From Methylococcaceae bacterium UBA662 (GTDB lineage: Bacteria > Pseudomonadota > Gammaproteobacteria > Methylococcales > Methylomonadaceae), in assembly GCA_002299425.1 (NCBI GenBank), contig DBNW01000055.1, positions 5,480-69,479 on the forward strand: 64,000 nucleotides of DNA. Reading direction: 5' to 3'. Both the position numbers and the translations under genes were made by a program. Positions 25,529 through 33,666 of the stretch are shown piece after piece (the stretch's first letter is position 1; the number at the start of each line of letters is the position of its first letter). A model generated the notes under the pieces. The model was not told where the DNA came from and did not search any database. It saw only the letters and a program-made list of their open reading frames with translations.

Positions 25529-26374
25529 ATGTCTGAACACTACGATTTGCATTGCCATTCCACCGCTTCCGACGGCAGCCTATCGCCTACCGCGCTTATC
25601 GAGCGCGCCTGGAAAAAAAGCGTCACCGCCTTGGCCTTGACTGACCATGACACTACGGCAGGCTTGTTAGAAGCCGGGCAAGCCGCTCAAGCCCACGGTA
25701 TTTGGCTCATCAAGGGCATTGAGCTGTCCAGCAATTGGCAAGGCAAGTGCCTGCATATTGTCGGCCTAGGCATTGACCCGAACTACCCACCTTTAGCGGA
25801 AGCCAGCCACAAATTACAAAACACCCGCCGACAACGGGCAGAGAAAATTGCTGCTAAATTGGAAAAAAAACAGATAATGGGCGCCTACCAAGCGGTCATG
25901 GACCTAGCCGGGAATGGCATGGTCACGCGCAGCCACTTTGCCGATTTTTTAGTCCGGAAAAACCATGTCGACAGCCATCAGGAAGCTTTCGACCGCTACC
26001 TTGGCAAAGGCAAGCCCGCCTATTGCAATACCGTCTGGGCGGACATGGAACTGACCATCAATTGGATAGTACAGTCGGGTGGCGTGGCTGTGCTGGCGCA
26101 TCCGTTACGTTACCAACTGACGGCGCGTTGGATGGACCGATTACTAAGGGCTTTTAAGGAAGCCGGCGGCCAAGCCATAGAAGTAATCACCGGTCACTAC
26201 AACCCGGATGAAATTTTCCGACTGGCTAATTTTGCCAGCCGGTTTGACTTGTCCGGATCGGTCGGGTCTGATTTTCACACGCCAGAAAACCCATGGATTG
26301 AATTGGGCAAACTGGCACCGTTGCCAAAAACTGTCAAACCCGTGTGGGATTTTCTTACGGCAAGCCGCCGCTAG
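25529..26374 (+). CDS. PHP-domain phosphoesterase (RNase AM/TrpH-like)
   Basis: This 281-residue PHP-family metal-dependent phosphoesterase resembles E. coli YciV/RNase AM, which removes 3',5'-nucleoside bisphosphates and trims RNA 5' ends. Metal-binding segments are DLHCHSTASDGSLSP (6-20), ALTDHDT (36-42), the IELSSNW region (about 64), VLAHPLRY (about 188) and the C-terminal SDFHTPEN (about 248). It is translated directly after the ABC exporter gene. Broad polymerase-like PHP proteins are larger, so the RNase AM group fits best. Confidence 0.93.
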   Translation: MSEHYDLHCHSTASDGSLSPTALIERAWKKSVTALALTDHDTTAGLLEAGQAAQAHGIWLIKGIELSSNWQGKCLHIVGLGIDPNYPPLAEASHKLQNTRRQRAEKIAAKLEKKQIMGAYQAVMDLAGNGMVTRSHFADFLVRKNHVDSHQEAFDRYLGKGKPAYCNTVWADMELTINWIVQSGGVAVLAHPLRYQLTARWMDRLLRAFKEAGGQAIEVITGHYNPDEIFRLANFASRFDLSGSVGSDFHTPENPWIELGKLAPLPKTVKPVWDFLTASRR

Positions 26375-26415
26375 GCAACGGTTAAAACCATCAAACCATA
26401 AGGCCACTCGCCACC

Positions 26416-26901
26416 ATGAGCTTCAGCACCGCCCGATTATGCGATCAATTCGCAGACCAGACCGAACTCCAAATCGCTCAGCCGATGTTCCAGATCTTTG
26501 GCGGAAAAACTCAGTTCCACGGCCAAATTACGCCTTTAAAAGTATTTGAAGACCACGTGTTAATCGCTGAAATACTGGCCAAAAATGGTGCCGGGCGGGT
26601 GTTGGTGATTGACGGCGGCGGCTCGCATCGGGTGGCGTTACTTGGCCAGCCGCTGGCCGCCCTAGCACTGGCAAACCACTGGTGCGGCTTGATTGTTTAC
26701 GGCTGCATCCGGGATTCAGAAAGCATTGGCCAGCTACCGATTGGCATCCGCGCCCTGCATGCCCAACCCATGCCCAGCCACAAAAAAGGCTTAGGCGAAT
26801 GCGTTTCAACTGTGAATTTTGCCGGAATAAGCTTCAAAAACAACTATTTTCTGTATGCCGATACCGATGGCATTGTCGTTTCGGCAACACAATTGCTATA
26901 G
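26416..26901 (+). CDS. rraA: RraA family protein
   Basis: This 161-residue RraA-like protein carries the family signature TARLCDQFAD at the N-terminus, a GGGSHRVALLG glycine segment and YGCIRDSESI. RraA binds RNase E in enterobacteria and dampens RNA decay. Family members with the G-x20-R-D motif can also be oxaloacetate or hydroxy-methyl-oxoglutarate aldolases, and the CIRDSE segment here keeps the Arg-Asp pair, so either activity is possible. It stands 41 bases after the RNase AM-like gene and 32 bases before ispH. Confidence 0.94.
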   Translation: MSFSTARLCDQFADQTELQIAQPMFQIFGGKTQFHGQITPLKVFEDHVLIAEILAKNGAGRVLVIDGGGSHRVALLGQPLAALALANHWCGLIVYGCIRDSESIGQLPIGIRALHAQPMPSHKKGLGECVSTVNFAGISFKNNYFLYADTDGIVVSATQLL

Positions 26902-26933
26902 AATACGGATTTTCCTACTCATTAACTCAAGAT

Positions 26934-27872
26934 ATGCAAATCGTACTCGCCAACCCCCGTGGATTTTGTGCCGGTGTAGACCGCGCCATTGAAATTGTCG
27001 ATCAAGCACTGGAAACGTTTGGTGCTCCTATTTATGTACGCCATGAGGTGGTTCACAACCGCACAGTAGTGGACGGTCTAAAAGAAAAAGGTGCTGTTTT
27101 TATTGAAGATTTAACCGATGTTCCGGTCGGTTCTTATTTGATTTTCAGTGCCCACGGCGTTTCCAAACAAGTCCAGCAAGAGGCCAAGGAACGAAACCTA
27201 ACGGTATTCGATGCCACTTGCCCGTTGGTCACCAAGGTGCATTTGCAGGTGGCCAAGCATGCCAAAGCAGGCCGTGAAGTGATTCTGATTGGTCATGCCG
27301 GCCATCCCGAAGTGGAAGGCACCATGGGCCAATATGAAAAATGCAGTGAAAACGGCGGCATTTACTTGGTGGAAACCCCGAACGACGTGGAAAAACTGGA
27401 AGTCCACCACCCTGACAATTTGGCCTATGTCACCCAAACCACGTTGTCGATGACCGACACCAAAGTGATGGTGGACGCGTTGAAAGCCAAATTCAGCGGC
27501 ATCCAAGAACAGAAAAAAGACGACATTTGTTATGCCACACAAAATCGCCAAGATGCCGTATACGGTCTGGCTGAACAATCTGATCTCATTTTAGTGGTCG
27601 GCTCGCCTAATAGCTCCAACTCGAACCGTCTACGGGAAATCGCCGAACAACTCGGAAAGCCCGCCCATCTAATTGACACCGCAAAAAACATGCAGCTGCA
27701 ATGGTTTGAGCACGTCAATGTGGTGGGCGTGACGGCGGGTGCTTCGGCTCCTGAGGTGTTAGTGCAGGAGGTGATCGCACAATTAAAAGAATGGGGAGGG
27801 AAAACGACAGTGGAACTGCAAGGCATAGAAGAAAAAGTAGTGTTTTCTTTGCCAAAAGGCTTAAAAAAATAA
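26934..27872 (+). CDS. ispH: 4-hydroxy-3-methylbut-2-enyl diphosphate reductase
   Basis: IspH (LytB) is the last enzyme of the non-mevalonate isoprenoid pathway, producing isopentenyl and dimethylallyl diphosphate with a 4Fe-4S cluster. I place the start at ATG 26934 (MQIVLANPRGFCAGV), giving 312 residues, rather than a long open extension overlapping rraA. The three cluster cysteines are in RGFCAGV (12), DATCPLV (about 96) and ICYATQNRQ (about 196). The TTLSMTD motif near 165 is also typical. The hslR gene follows after 14 bases. Confidence 0.98.
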   Translation: MQIVLANPRGFCAGVDRAIEIVDQALETFGAPIYVRHEVVHNRTVVDGLKEKGAVFIEDLTDVPVGSYLIFSAHGVSKQVQQEAKERNLTVFDATCPLVTKVHLQVAKHAKAGREVILIGHAGHPEVEGTMGQYEKCSENGGIYLVETPNDVEKLEVHHPDNLAYVTQTTLSMTDTKVMVDALKAKFSGIQEQKKDDICYATQNRQDAVYGLAEQSDLILVVGSPNSSNSNRLREIAEQLGKPAHLIDTAKNMQLQWFEHVNVVGVTAGASAPEVLVQEVIAQLKEWGGKTTVELQGIEEKVVFSLPKGLKK

Positions 27873-27886
27873 ATCAGGGGCACAAG

Positions 27887-28279
27887 GTGTCTGATTTGGA
27901 CGGCATGCGTTTGGACAAATGGCTGTGGGCGGCGCGCTTTTACAAAACCCGCAGCCTTGCCGCCGAGGCGATTGCCGGGGGCAAGGTACACGTCAATAAA
28001 CAGCGCTGCAAACCGGCCAAAGAAATCAAGGCCGGTTATGAAATTAGCATTAACAAAGACGGTTGCCATTGGGACTTGATCGTCGTGAAACTATCCGAGC
28101 AACGCCGTCCCGCCAAAGAAGCGATGTTGCTTTATGAAGAATCCGCCGAAAGCCACGCTAAACGCCAGCAGCAAATGATTGAACAACGGGAAATGAAGGA
28201 ACTGTTCCCGTTTCAAGGCTCTGACCATAAGCCCAATAAAAAAGAACGCCGCCTAATCCACCGTTTCAAGCAATTTTGA
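27887..28279 (+). CDS. hslR: Ribosome-associated heat shock protein Hsp15
   Basis: Hsp15 is an S4-domain RNA-binding protein that recycles 50S subunits blocked with peptidyl-tRNA after heat stress. The protein has the S4 core MRLDKWLWAARFYKTRSLAA followed by GGKVHVNKQRCKPAKEI, then the EQRRPAKEAMLLYEE and KKERRLIHRFKQF segments found in E. coli HslR. I choose GTG 27887, with CAGGGG seven bases upstream (130 residues); the ATG six codons in is an alternative. It follows ispH and is convergent with the dsrC-type gene. Confidence 0.95.
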   Translation: MSDLDGMRLDKWLWAARFYKTRSLAAEAIAGGKVHVNKQRCKPAKEIKAGYEISINKDGCHWDLIVVKLSEQRRPAKEAMLLYEESAESHAKRQQQMIEQREMKELFPFQGSDHKPNKKERRLIHRFKQF

Positions 28280-28296
28280 CCATTAGCATTACAAAA

Positions 28297-28629
28297 TTAC
28301 AAACAGCCGGGTGGCTTAGGCAAGCCGGCCAGTTTACACGCATATTTCAGCGGTCCTGCCGGAAATAAGCCGTGTAAATAACGGCTATTGCCTTTCTCTT
28401 CGCCGAGGGCTTTCGCTACGGCTTTAGTGAACATGCGGGCGTTAGGTAAGTGCTGAAAATTCTGATAATAAGCACGGATAAAGCGGATGATTTCCCAATG
28501 TTGGGCGGTCAATGCTATGTTTTCCGCAGCGGCCAGACGCACTGCCAAGCCTTCATTCCAAACAGACGGGTCAACCAAAAACCCCTGGGCATTGGTGACG
28601 TAAAAATTCCCATCAACGTTTACATCCAT
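28297..28629 (-). CDS. DsrC/TusE-family sulfur carrier with two C-terminal cysteines
   Basis: This 110-residue sulfur-relay carrier has the C-terminal arm YACKLAGLPKPPGCL, containing both the penultimate cysteine and a second cysteine 11 residues earlier (C-x10-C). As known for the family, DsrC has both while TusE of tRNA thiolation keeps only the penultimate one, so by this criterion it is DsrC-like. The N-terminal NAQGFLVDPSVWNEGLA block is shared by both. It overlaps the tusB/dsrH gene by ten bases and ends a three-gene operon that begins with an SMR exporter. Confidence 0.92.
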   Translation of the reverse strand: MDVNVDGNFYVTNAQGFLVDPSVWNEGLAVRLAAAENIALTAQHWEIIRFIRAYYQNFQHLPNARMFTKAVAKALGEEKGNSRYLHGLFPAGPLKYACKLAGLPKPPGCL

Positions 28630-28910
28630 GATTGAATCACCTTATTTTTGACCGTCAAAGCGACCCATCCGGCATAATCAATGGTCTTTATGCCTGCCAC
28701 CAATGCTTCAACCGACACCCCCCTACAGGCCAATTGGTCTTGCAATACAAACAGCCGCGCTCGAAGTGCGCAAGACTCCAGCGCACTGGCCCACGGTGCC
28801 CCAGCCAACAGGGAAAAAACGCCGTTATCCAAAAACACCACGTCATCATTCGCCGCTAGGCGGTGCAAAATCGCTGTGTCAGTGAGCGGCTTAAAAACCA
28901 GGTGCAGCAC
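28620..28910 (-). CDS. TusB/DsrH-family sulfur relay protein
   Basis: This 96-residue protein belongs to the DsrH/TusB family, one of three subunits (DsrE, DsrF, DsrH or TusD, TusC, TusB) that accept persulfide from TusA and pass it to DsrC or TusE. It has the family start MLHLVFKPLTDTAI, the FLDNGVFSLL segment and the terminal IDYAGWVALTVKNKVIQSWM-type tail. Two cysteines are present but in non-standard places. The start is GTG at 28910 with GGAGG nine bases upstream. No dsrE/tusD or dsrF/tusC partner lies beside it, which is unusual. Confidence 0.85.
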   Translation of the reverse strand: MLHLVFKPLTDTAILHRLAANDDVVFLDNGVFSLLAGAPWASALESCALRARLFVLQDQLACRGVSVEALVAGIKTIDYAGWVALTVKNKVIQSWM

Positions 28911-28912
28911 AG

Positions 28913-29233
28913 CTACTGGCCTCCCGTCAATTTAAGCCCGGCGATGCCAGCGACTACCAGGCAAATTGACAACAAACGCCGCCAATCGGCCGGCTCGTTC
29001 AGCAGCAAAATTCCAAAAATAGCCACGCCTATCGCCCCCATTCCCGTCCAAACGGCATAAGCCGTCCCCACAGGCACTGATTTAAGCGCTGTCATCAGCA
29101 AATAAAAACTACTGGCCCCGGTGACACAGGTGGCGACGCTAGGCCATAGCCGAGTAAAACCTTCGTTATATTTAAGGCTCAAGGCAAACAGAATTTCCAT
29201 GCCGCCTGCGGAAAACAATATGATCCAACTCAT
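28913..29233 (-). CDS. SMR-family exporter (SugE/Gdx-like)
   Basis: This 106-residue small multidrug resistance protein has four transmembrane helices (about 2-20, 30-50, 57-78, 85-103) and the conserved membrane Glu13 in AGGMEILFALSLKY. The pattern VGTAYAVWTGMGAIG near residue 54 is the one common to SMR proteins. The SugE/Gdx branch exports guanidinium. It is first in an operon with tusB/dsrH and dsrC, ending two bases before the tusB start. Two-gene paired SMR arrangements are not seen. Confidence 0.88.
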   Translation of the reverse strand: MSWIILFSAGGMEILFALSLKYNEGFTRLWPSVATCVTGASSFYLLMTALKSVPVGTAYAVWTGMGAIGVAIFGILLLNEPADWRRLLSICLVVAGIAGLKLTGGQ

Positions 29234-29439
29234 TTCAACCTCCCGTTAAAAGCGGCTATTTTACGGCATCACTGGCGGTTTTTTGGCAACAACGGCACCG
29301 AACGGCGAAATGCCACTGCAAAAAAATTTGCCTATAATGGTGATGCTTGAATAGTGGCTGGAACTTTTGGCCAGCCAACAAAACGCTAAGCACGGCTTAA
29401 AGCAAAATATCCCAATAATAAATTTTAAGGGGCAAGGGC

Positions 29440-30066
29440 ATGAAAGACTTTTCAAAAAAAATCATCAATTACTTTTTGATCGGCATTTTCGCGATCATAC
29501 CCATCGTTATCATCTTGCAAATCATTATTTTTTTAAAAGAATTGGTTTCTGATCTATTCACTGGCGTTTACGGGTACTCTGACAGCTATTCGTACACCCT
29601 GCTGTTTTTCTCGCTCAGCTTTTTTATCATCGTTTTCATCGGTTACAAAATTGTCAAAACCGGCAGGCCCTGGGTCATTACTGCCTTTGACCACATCATC
29701 GAGAAGATCCCGTTTTTAAGCACCATCTACCGGGTGACAAAAAAAGTGATGAATCTGTTTTTTTATTCGCATGACCAAAAAATTGCCAAGGAAGTTGTTT
29801 ATGTGGAGTATCCAAGCCCAGGCATTTGGGTGCCCGCTTATGTCACCAACCGCCATGAAAATATGTATGTCTTGTTTATTCCCACTTCACCCAACCCCAC
29901 CTCTGGTTTTACAGTGATTGTGGACAGGGAAAAAATCGTGTTCTCTGCCATGGACATCGAAGAAGCCACCAGTTTTATCGTCAGCGTCGGGGTCGATTAT
30001 GAGAAATTGAATGAAATGGCCACGCTCAAGAACAACACGATTCCAGCCAGCAACACACCGTCTTAA
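29440..30066 (+). CDS. DUF502 family membrane protein
   Basis: This 208-residue member of the DUF502 family has two N-terminal transmembrane helices (about 10-32 and 52-72) and a soluble C-terminal domain. Family marks are the opening NYFLIGIFAIIPIVIILQII, the IPFLSTIYRVTKKVMNLF segment (about 88-105), and the sequence PTSPNPTSGFTVIV near 150. Its function is unknown. AAGGGGC lies upstream of the ATG. The fae homologue begins 38 bases after its stop, so the two probably form a transcription unit. Confidence 0.9.
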   Translation: MKDFSKKIINYFLIGIFAIIPIVIILQIIIFLKELVSDLFTGVYGYSDSYSYTLLFFSLSFFIIVFIGYKIVKTGRPWVITAFDHIIEKIPFLSTIYRVTKKVMNLFFYSHDQKIAKEVVYVEYPSPGIWVPAYVTNRHENMYVLFIPTSPNPTSGFTVIVDREKIVFSAMDIEEATSFIVSVGVDYEKLNEMATLKNNTIPASNTPS

Positions 30067-30104
30067 AAAACAATTCACACTTTTTTAATTTAAGGAGACC
30101 CTAA

Positions 30105-30653
30105 ATGAATGCAAAAATAATTATGCGGACGGGTGAAGCACTGGTGGCCGGCGGCCCGCTAGGTACCGCTGCGGAACCTGAAATTGTCATTGGCGAGCTG
30201 GACGGCCCTGTCGGTGTCGCCCTGGCTACTTTAATGGGCAACCAAGCCCAAGGCCATTCCAAGGTGTTCGCCATTTTGAACACCGGTATTCAAGTCCGGC
30301 CCGCTACCTTAATGGTGAGCAAAGTGACGGTAAACAACAGCCGTTACACCAATATTTTGATGGGCACGGTGCAGGCGGCTATTGCCAATGGCGTCTTAGA
30401 TGCCGTGCGAGCCGGGGACATCCCGAAAGAAAAAGCCCATGATTTAGGCATCATTTGCTCTGTATGGCTCAACCCTAGTGTGATAAAAGACGACAACCTA
30501 GACCATCGGATTTTATTCGATATCCACCGTAAGGCCATGGCCGAGGCCATTCACAAAGCCATGACTTACACCCCGGATATCGACTGGTTACTGGACAACC
30601 AAAATAAAATCATCCACAAATACTTTCAGATGGGATTAGACGGGAAAATTTGA
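30105..30653 (+). CDS. Formaldehyde-activating enzyme homologue (Fae-like)
   Basis: Fae condenses formaldehyde with tetrahydromethanopterin in C1-oxidising bacteria. This 182-residue homologue has the Fae framework: RTGEALVAGG at the N-terminus, an IG turn, then PATLMVSKVTVNNSRYTNILMG matching the Fae PNTLMFNKVTI segment. However, where canonical Fae has the histidine of AHIDLIIG, thought to be catalytic, this protein reads AEPEIVIG (Glu24). It is therefore probably a Fae2/Fae3-type paralogue of uncertain activity. AAGGAG precedes the ATG. Its presence is the best clue that the host is a methylotroph. Confidence 0.92.
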   Translation: MNAKIIMRTGEALVAGGPLGTAAEPEIVIGELDGPVGVALATLMGNQAQGHSKVFAILNTGIQVRPATLMVSKVTVNNSRYTNILMGTVQAAIANGVLDAVRAGDIPKEKAHDLGIICSVWLNPSVIKDDNLDHRILFDIHRKAMAEAIHKAMTYTPDIDWLLDNQNKIIHKYFQMGLDGKI

Positions 30654-30676
30654 TTTTGCCAACATCCTGGTTAGCT

Positions 30677-30719
30677 GGCTTGGCTCTTACACAAAAGTCT
30701 AACAGGTCAAGCCTTTTTG
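30677..30719 (+). terminator. Probable terminator after the fae homologue
   Basis: GGCTTG (30677-30682) pairs with CAAGCC (30708-30713), followed by five T. The loop is long (25 bases), so confidence is moderate. It lies between convergent genes. Confidence 0.45.
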
Positions 30720-30744
30720 TTTCGGAGCACCGTGAATCACGGGG

Positions 30745-32691
30745 TCAGCTTTGCGATTCAAGCCCCCGGGCGTCTAATTGCATGGCTTTAATAATAATGG
30801 CCAGTTCCTCCCGTTTCCTTTTCATTGGTTCCAACTCGGCCTCCAGACTGGCAATGCTGTCACTGACACTGCCTTTTGAGGCATTGATTTTCCTGAGCAT
30901 TTGCAAACGACTTTCAATTTGTTTTTTATGCTCTTTGATTTGATAAATCAATGGGTTCAGTGCTCCATTGCTCCAGGTGATGGCATCGGTCTGGGCGTGT
31001 TTGATGATGCTGCGAGCTTTGGCGATTAACGTACTGTAAAGCTTTTCGACCACCAGATTTTGCTCCGTCATGGTCACGCGTGTGCTGGTGCGGAACGCTT
31101 CTCCTTCTTCGAAAACTTGCTCCAGCTCTATTTGGTAATTTTTGACCGAGAACACCGGCAGCTCTACGTCTTTAAAACCGTGTTCGTCCTTGAATTTTTT
31201 GTGAATCGCCAGCACCAGGCGGCGGGTTTCATTGGTGGTATCGATGGCGTTTTGCAGCAAGTCCCTAAGGTCATCAAACAATTGCCGTATGTGTTGCTTC
31301 ATACCGTAAGTGGTGAGGCTCTTGGAAATTCCATGCCTTGCTGTATTAACGATCGTATCAACCCGCTCGTCGGAAAAAGCGTCGATGAGCATTTTTGCCT
31401 GGACAATAAAAACCCGCCGACTACTTTGGAAATTTTCTACATTGGCCATGTAAGCATTTTGCTTGTCACGGGTTTCGGCCATTAATTTTCCGGTTATATC
31501 TTGATTGCGAAAATCAATTTTTTTGAATTCCTCCATCTGTCCAGAGGCGTGTTTTAGCGAGGAATTGACTAGGCTGTAGGATTCACTCACCAAGCTACCC
31601 ACATCCCGGACCACCGTGTTTATCATGATGCTGCGCTTTTGCTTTAGGATGTCGGTCGCTAAAAAATTCTCTAAGGAGGGTAACTGGCTTTTTTGCAAAA
31701 GGCTGTCGTCGCCTTTAACTTTGGCCAGCAACGCTTGCTTGGCTGAGATGGGAAAAATAGAATGCTCGTCAATTTTTAAGATAGCCGCAGACGCCTTGAT
31801 CTGTGATTTAATCGATGCTTCATAGTGGGCATTGGCACCGCCGATGTCGTCCCACATGGCGTCAATTTTGTTCATCACCACGGCCAGACTTTGGGTTTTA
31901 CCGCTCCGAGCACGGCTGATATGGGTGAGCCAGATTTCCAAATCGCTTTTTGTGACGCCCGTGTCTGCCGCCAGTATAAAAATGATAGCCTGGGAACTGG
32001 GCAACATGCTCAAGGTAAGCTCCGGTTCCGTACCCAAGGCATTTAATCCTGGCGTGTCGATGATGGACAAGCCTTGTTGCAACAAAGGATGAGGAAAACT
32101 GATCAAGGCGTGCCGCCAACAGGGGATTTCCACTTCGCTAGGGTTGGTAACACCACGGCTGGCCGCTTCTTGTTCATCCCACAAACCCAGGCGGTCAGCC
32201 ATTGCCAAATCAACTTTTTTCGTGGCGATCAGCTCCTTGAACGTTTCCTGCATTTGAGTAGGGGCGTTCGGGTTTAACTTGAACTCGGTCCAACGTTCAG
32301 GCTTTTGCTTAAATTCAGCTAAGGAAATATCTTCTAAGCGGCTTTCGATGTTCAACAGACGCAGGTAGCTACCGCCTTTTTCATCGTAAAAAATTTCGGT
32401 CGGCGACATGGTGGTCCGGCCTGGGGAAGACGGCAGCAACCTGACCCCGGTTTCAGCAAAAAACAAGGCATTGATCAGTTCTGTTTTGCCACGGGAAAAC
32501 TCGGCGACAAAGGCGAGGGTGATGCGGTCATTTTGCAGACCATTGAGGGTATTTAAAATACTGTTGGTGCTATGGGCATTATTCAAACCATACCGGTTTA
32601 GCCATTCATGATACATTTCAACGGACTGCGCTAAATGCACTCGCCATTGCGAGTATTCGTGCATCTTCTCTTTAAATTCCAAATTCCTCAT
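30745..32691 (-). CDS. Dynamin-like large GTPase
   Basis: This 648-residue bacterial dynamin-family protein has a GTPase domain (about residues 55-330) with G1 AEFSRGKTELINAL, G2 around TTMSPTEI, G3 DTPGLNAL and G4 NKID. Then comes a long, predicted helical stalk with coiled-coil character to the C-terminus (about 340-640). Bacterial dynamins remodel or repair membranes. It has no transmembrane helix and the stalk lacks a clear membrane paddle. It is transcribed alone, convergent with the fae homologue; the pyrE gene lies upstream on the same strand with a 113-base gap. Confidence 0.88.
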   Translation of the reverse strand: MRNLEFKEKMHEYSQWRVHLAQSVEMYHEWLNRYGLNNAHSTNSILNTLNGLQNDRITLAFVAEFSRGKTELINALFFAETGVRLLPSSPGRTTMSPTEIFYDEKGGSYLRLLNIESRLEDISLAEFKQKPERWTEFKLNPNAPTQMQETFKELIATKKVDLAMADRLGLWDEQEAASRGVTNPSEVEIPCWRHALISFPHPLLQQGLSIIDTPGLNALGTEPELTLSMLPSSQAIIFILAADTGVTKSDLEIWLTHISRARSGKTQSLAVVMNKIDAMWDDIGGANAHYEASIKSQIKASAAILKIDEHSIFPISAKQALLAKVKGDDSLLQKSQLPSLENFLATDILKQKRSIMINTVVRDVGSLVSESYSLVNSSLKHASGQMEEFKKIDFRNQDITGKLMAETRDKQNAYMANVENFQSSRRVFIVQAKMLIDAFSDERVDTIVNTARHGISKSLTTYGMKQHIRQLFDDLRDLLQNAIDTTNETRRLVLAIHKKFKDEHGFKDVELPVFSVKNYQIELEQVFEEGEAFRTSTRVTMTEQNLVVEKLYSTLIAKARSIIKHAQTDAITWSNGALNPLIYQIKEHKKQIESRLQMLRKINASKGSVSDSIASLEAELEPMKRKREELAIIIKAMQLDARGLESQS

Positions 32692-32804
32692 AGCAGACTC
32701 TTAATTGAAACAAACTGTGGTAAGGCAGACTTTTATTCAAGCGAAAATTTTAGCTTATCGCAGATTGTAGCTTATCTTTTAGCGTTTACCGGATTAACAC
32801 CGTA

Positions 32805-33446
32805 CTAGCACACGCCATACTGCGTCTGGTAGGCGCGCAGTGCGGTAACTTCAGGTACTGCACCGGTTTCCGCCAAGTAGGTGATCAGGATGTCTAAGGA
32901 AACAACCGCAACCACCGGCACACCGTAGTCTACGGCAACTTGCTGGATGGCGGACAATGAACCTAGGCCCCTTTCTTGCCGGTCCAGCGCGCAAACCACC
33001 CCGGCCAGGCAAGCACCCGCAGACTGGATAATGGCGGCTGATTCCTTGACTGAGGTTCCGGCACTAATCACATCGTCCACCATCACCACCTTGCCGTGCA
33101 ACGCAGCTCCCACCAACATCCCACCCTCACCGTGGTCTTTAGCCTCTTTTCGGTTAAAGGCATAGGGCATGTCCACACCGGAAAGCCGGGCGTATGCCAT
33201 CGCGGTGCCTGCGACCAATGGAATACCCTTGTAGGCAGGGCCGTACAGGATGTCGATGGGCCATTCAGAGTGCAGCAACACTTGGGCATAGAACTCGCTT
33301 AACTTAGCAAGCCTCATCCCCGTATTAAACAATCCGGTGTTAAAAAAATAAGGGCTTATGCGGCCTGATTTCAACAGGAATTCACCAAATTTAAGTGCTC
33401 CACAAGACAAACAATAAGCAATGAATTCGCGTTGGTATTCGTGCAT
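32805..33446 (-). CDS. pyrE: Orotate phosphoribosyltransferase
   Basis: PyrE transfers orotate to PRPP, making orotidine 5'-phosphate in de novo pyrimidine synthesis. The 213-residue protein has the N-terminal CGALKFGEFLLKSGRISPYFFN segment (shown in part: FGEFLLKSGR), the flexible loop KDHGEGG (about 100-106) and the PRPP-binding motif VVMVDDVISAGTS (about 118-130). Length matches the gammaproteobacterial family. The preceding 220-base gap carries two inverted repeats that could be regulatory. Confidence 0.97.
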   Translation of the reverse strand: MHEYQREFIAYCLSCGALKFGEFLLKSGRISPYFFNTGLFNTGMRLAKLSEFYAQVLLHSEWPIDILYGPAYKGIPLVAGTAMAYARLSGVDMPYAFNRKEAKDHGEGGMLVGAALHGKVVMVDDVISAGTSVKESAAIIQSAGACLAGVVCALDRQERGLGSLSAIQQVAVDYGVPVVAVVSLDILITYLAETGAVPEVTALRAYQTQYGVC

Positions 33447-33523
33447 AGACAGTTTAATAAAGTAGGGCGGGTCTCAGGTAAAGCAAAATACATGCCTTAA
33501 AAAAAATAAGACCAATAGACTGA

Positions 33524-33543
33524 TTTTAAAGTTAACTTTAAAA
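33524..33543. promoter_or_regulatory. 20-bp perfect AT-rich palindrome
   Basis: TTTTAAAGTTAACTTTAAAA is a perfect palindrome located 78-97 bases upstream of the pyrE start. It has no spacer, so it is better suited to binding a dimeric protein than to forming an RNA hairpin. No factor can be named. Confidence 0.6.
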
Positions 33544-33589
33544 ACACCATGGCAGCAGAACCCGATTGAATGCCAAAATGTGCCGATTA

Positions 33590-33606
33590 CTGACAAACAT
33601 TGTCAG
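33590..33606. promoter_or_regulatory. Interrupted palindrome upstream of pyrE
   Basis: CTGACAA-ACA-TTGTCAG, with 7-bp arms and a 3-base centre, lies between the hemW terminator and the 20-bp palindrome. It is an operator-like dyad; function unknown. Confidence 0.5.
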
Positions 33607-33620
33607 GTATTCTACCACCC

Positions 33621-33660
33621 CAAAAAACCGGCGCTAGAAACAAATCAAACAATGGGCGCC
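33621..33660 (-). terminator. Possible intrinsic terminator after hemW
   Basis: On the minus strand GGCGC pairs with GCGCC across a 21-base loop and is followed by GGTTTTTT. It begins a few bases after the hemW stop. The stem is short. Confidence 0.5.
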
Positions 33661-33666
33661 GACTGC

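Noticed and set aside
29234..29439. Possible guanidine riboswitch upstream of the SugE/Gdx-like gene
   Set aside because: An ACGGGAGG stretch occurs, but it is part of the ribosome-binding site and no stem pairs around it. The two-hairpin ACGR pattern of the guanidine-II class and the conserved guanidine-I core are absent.
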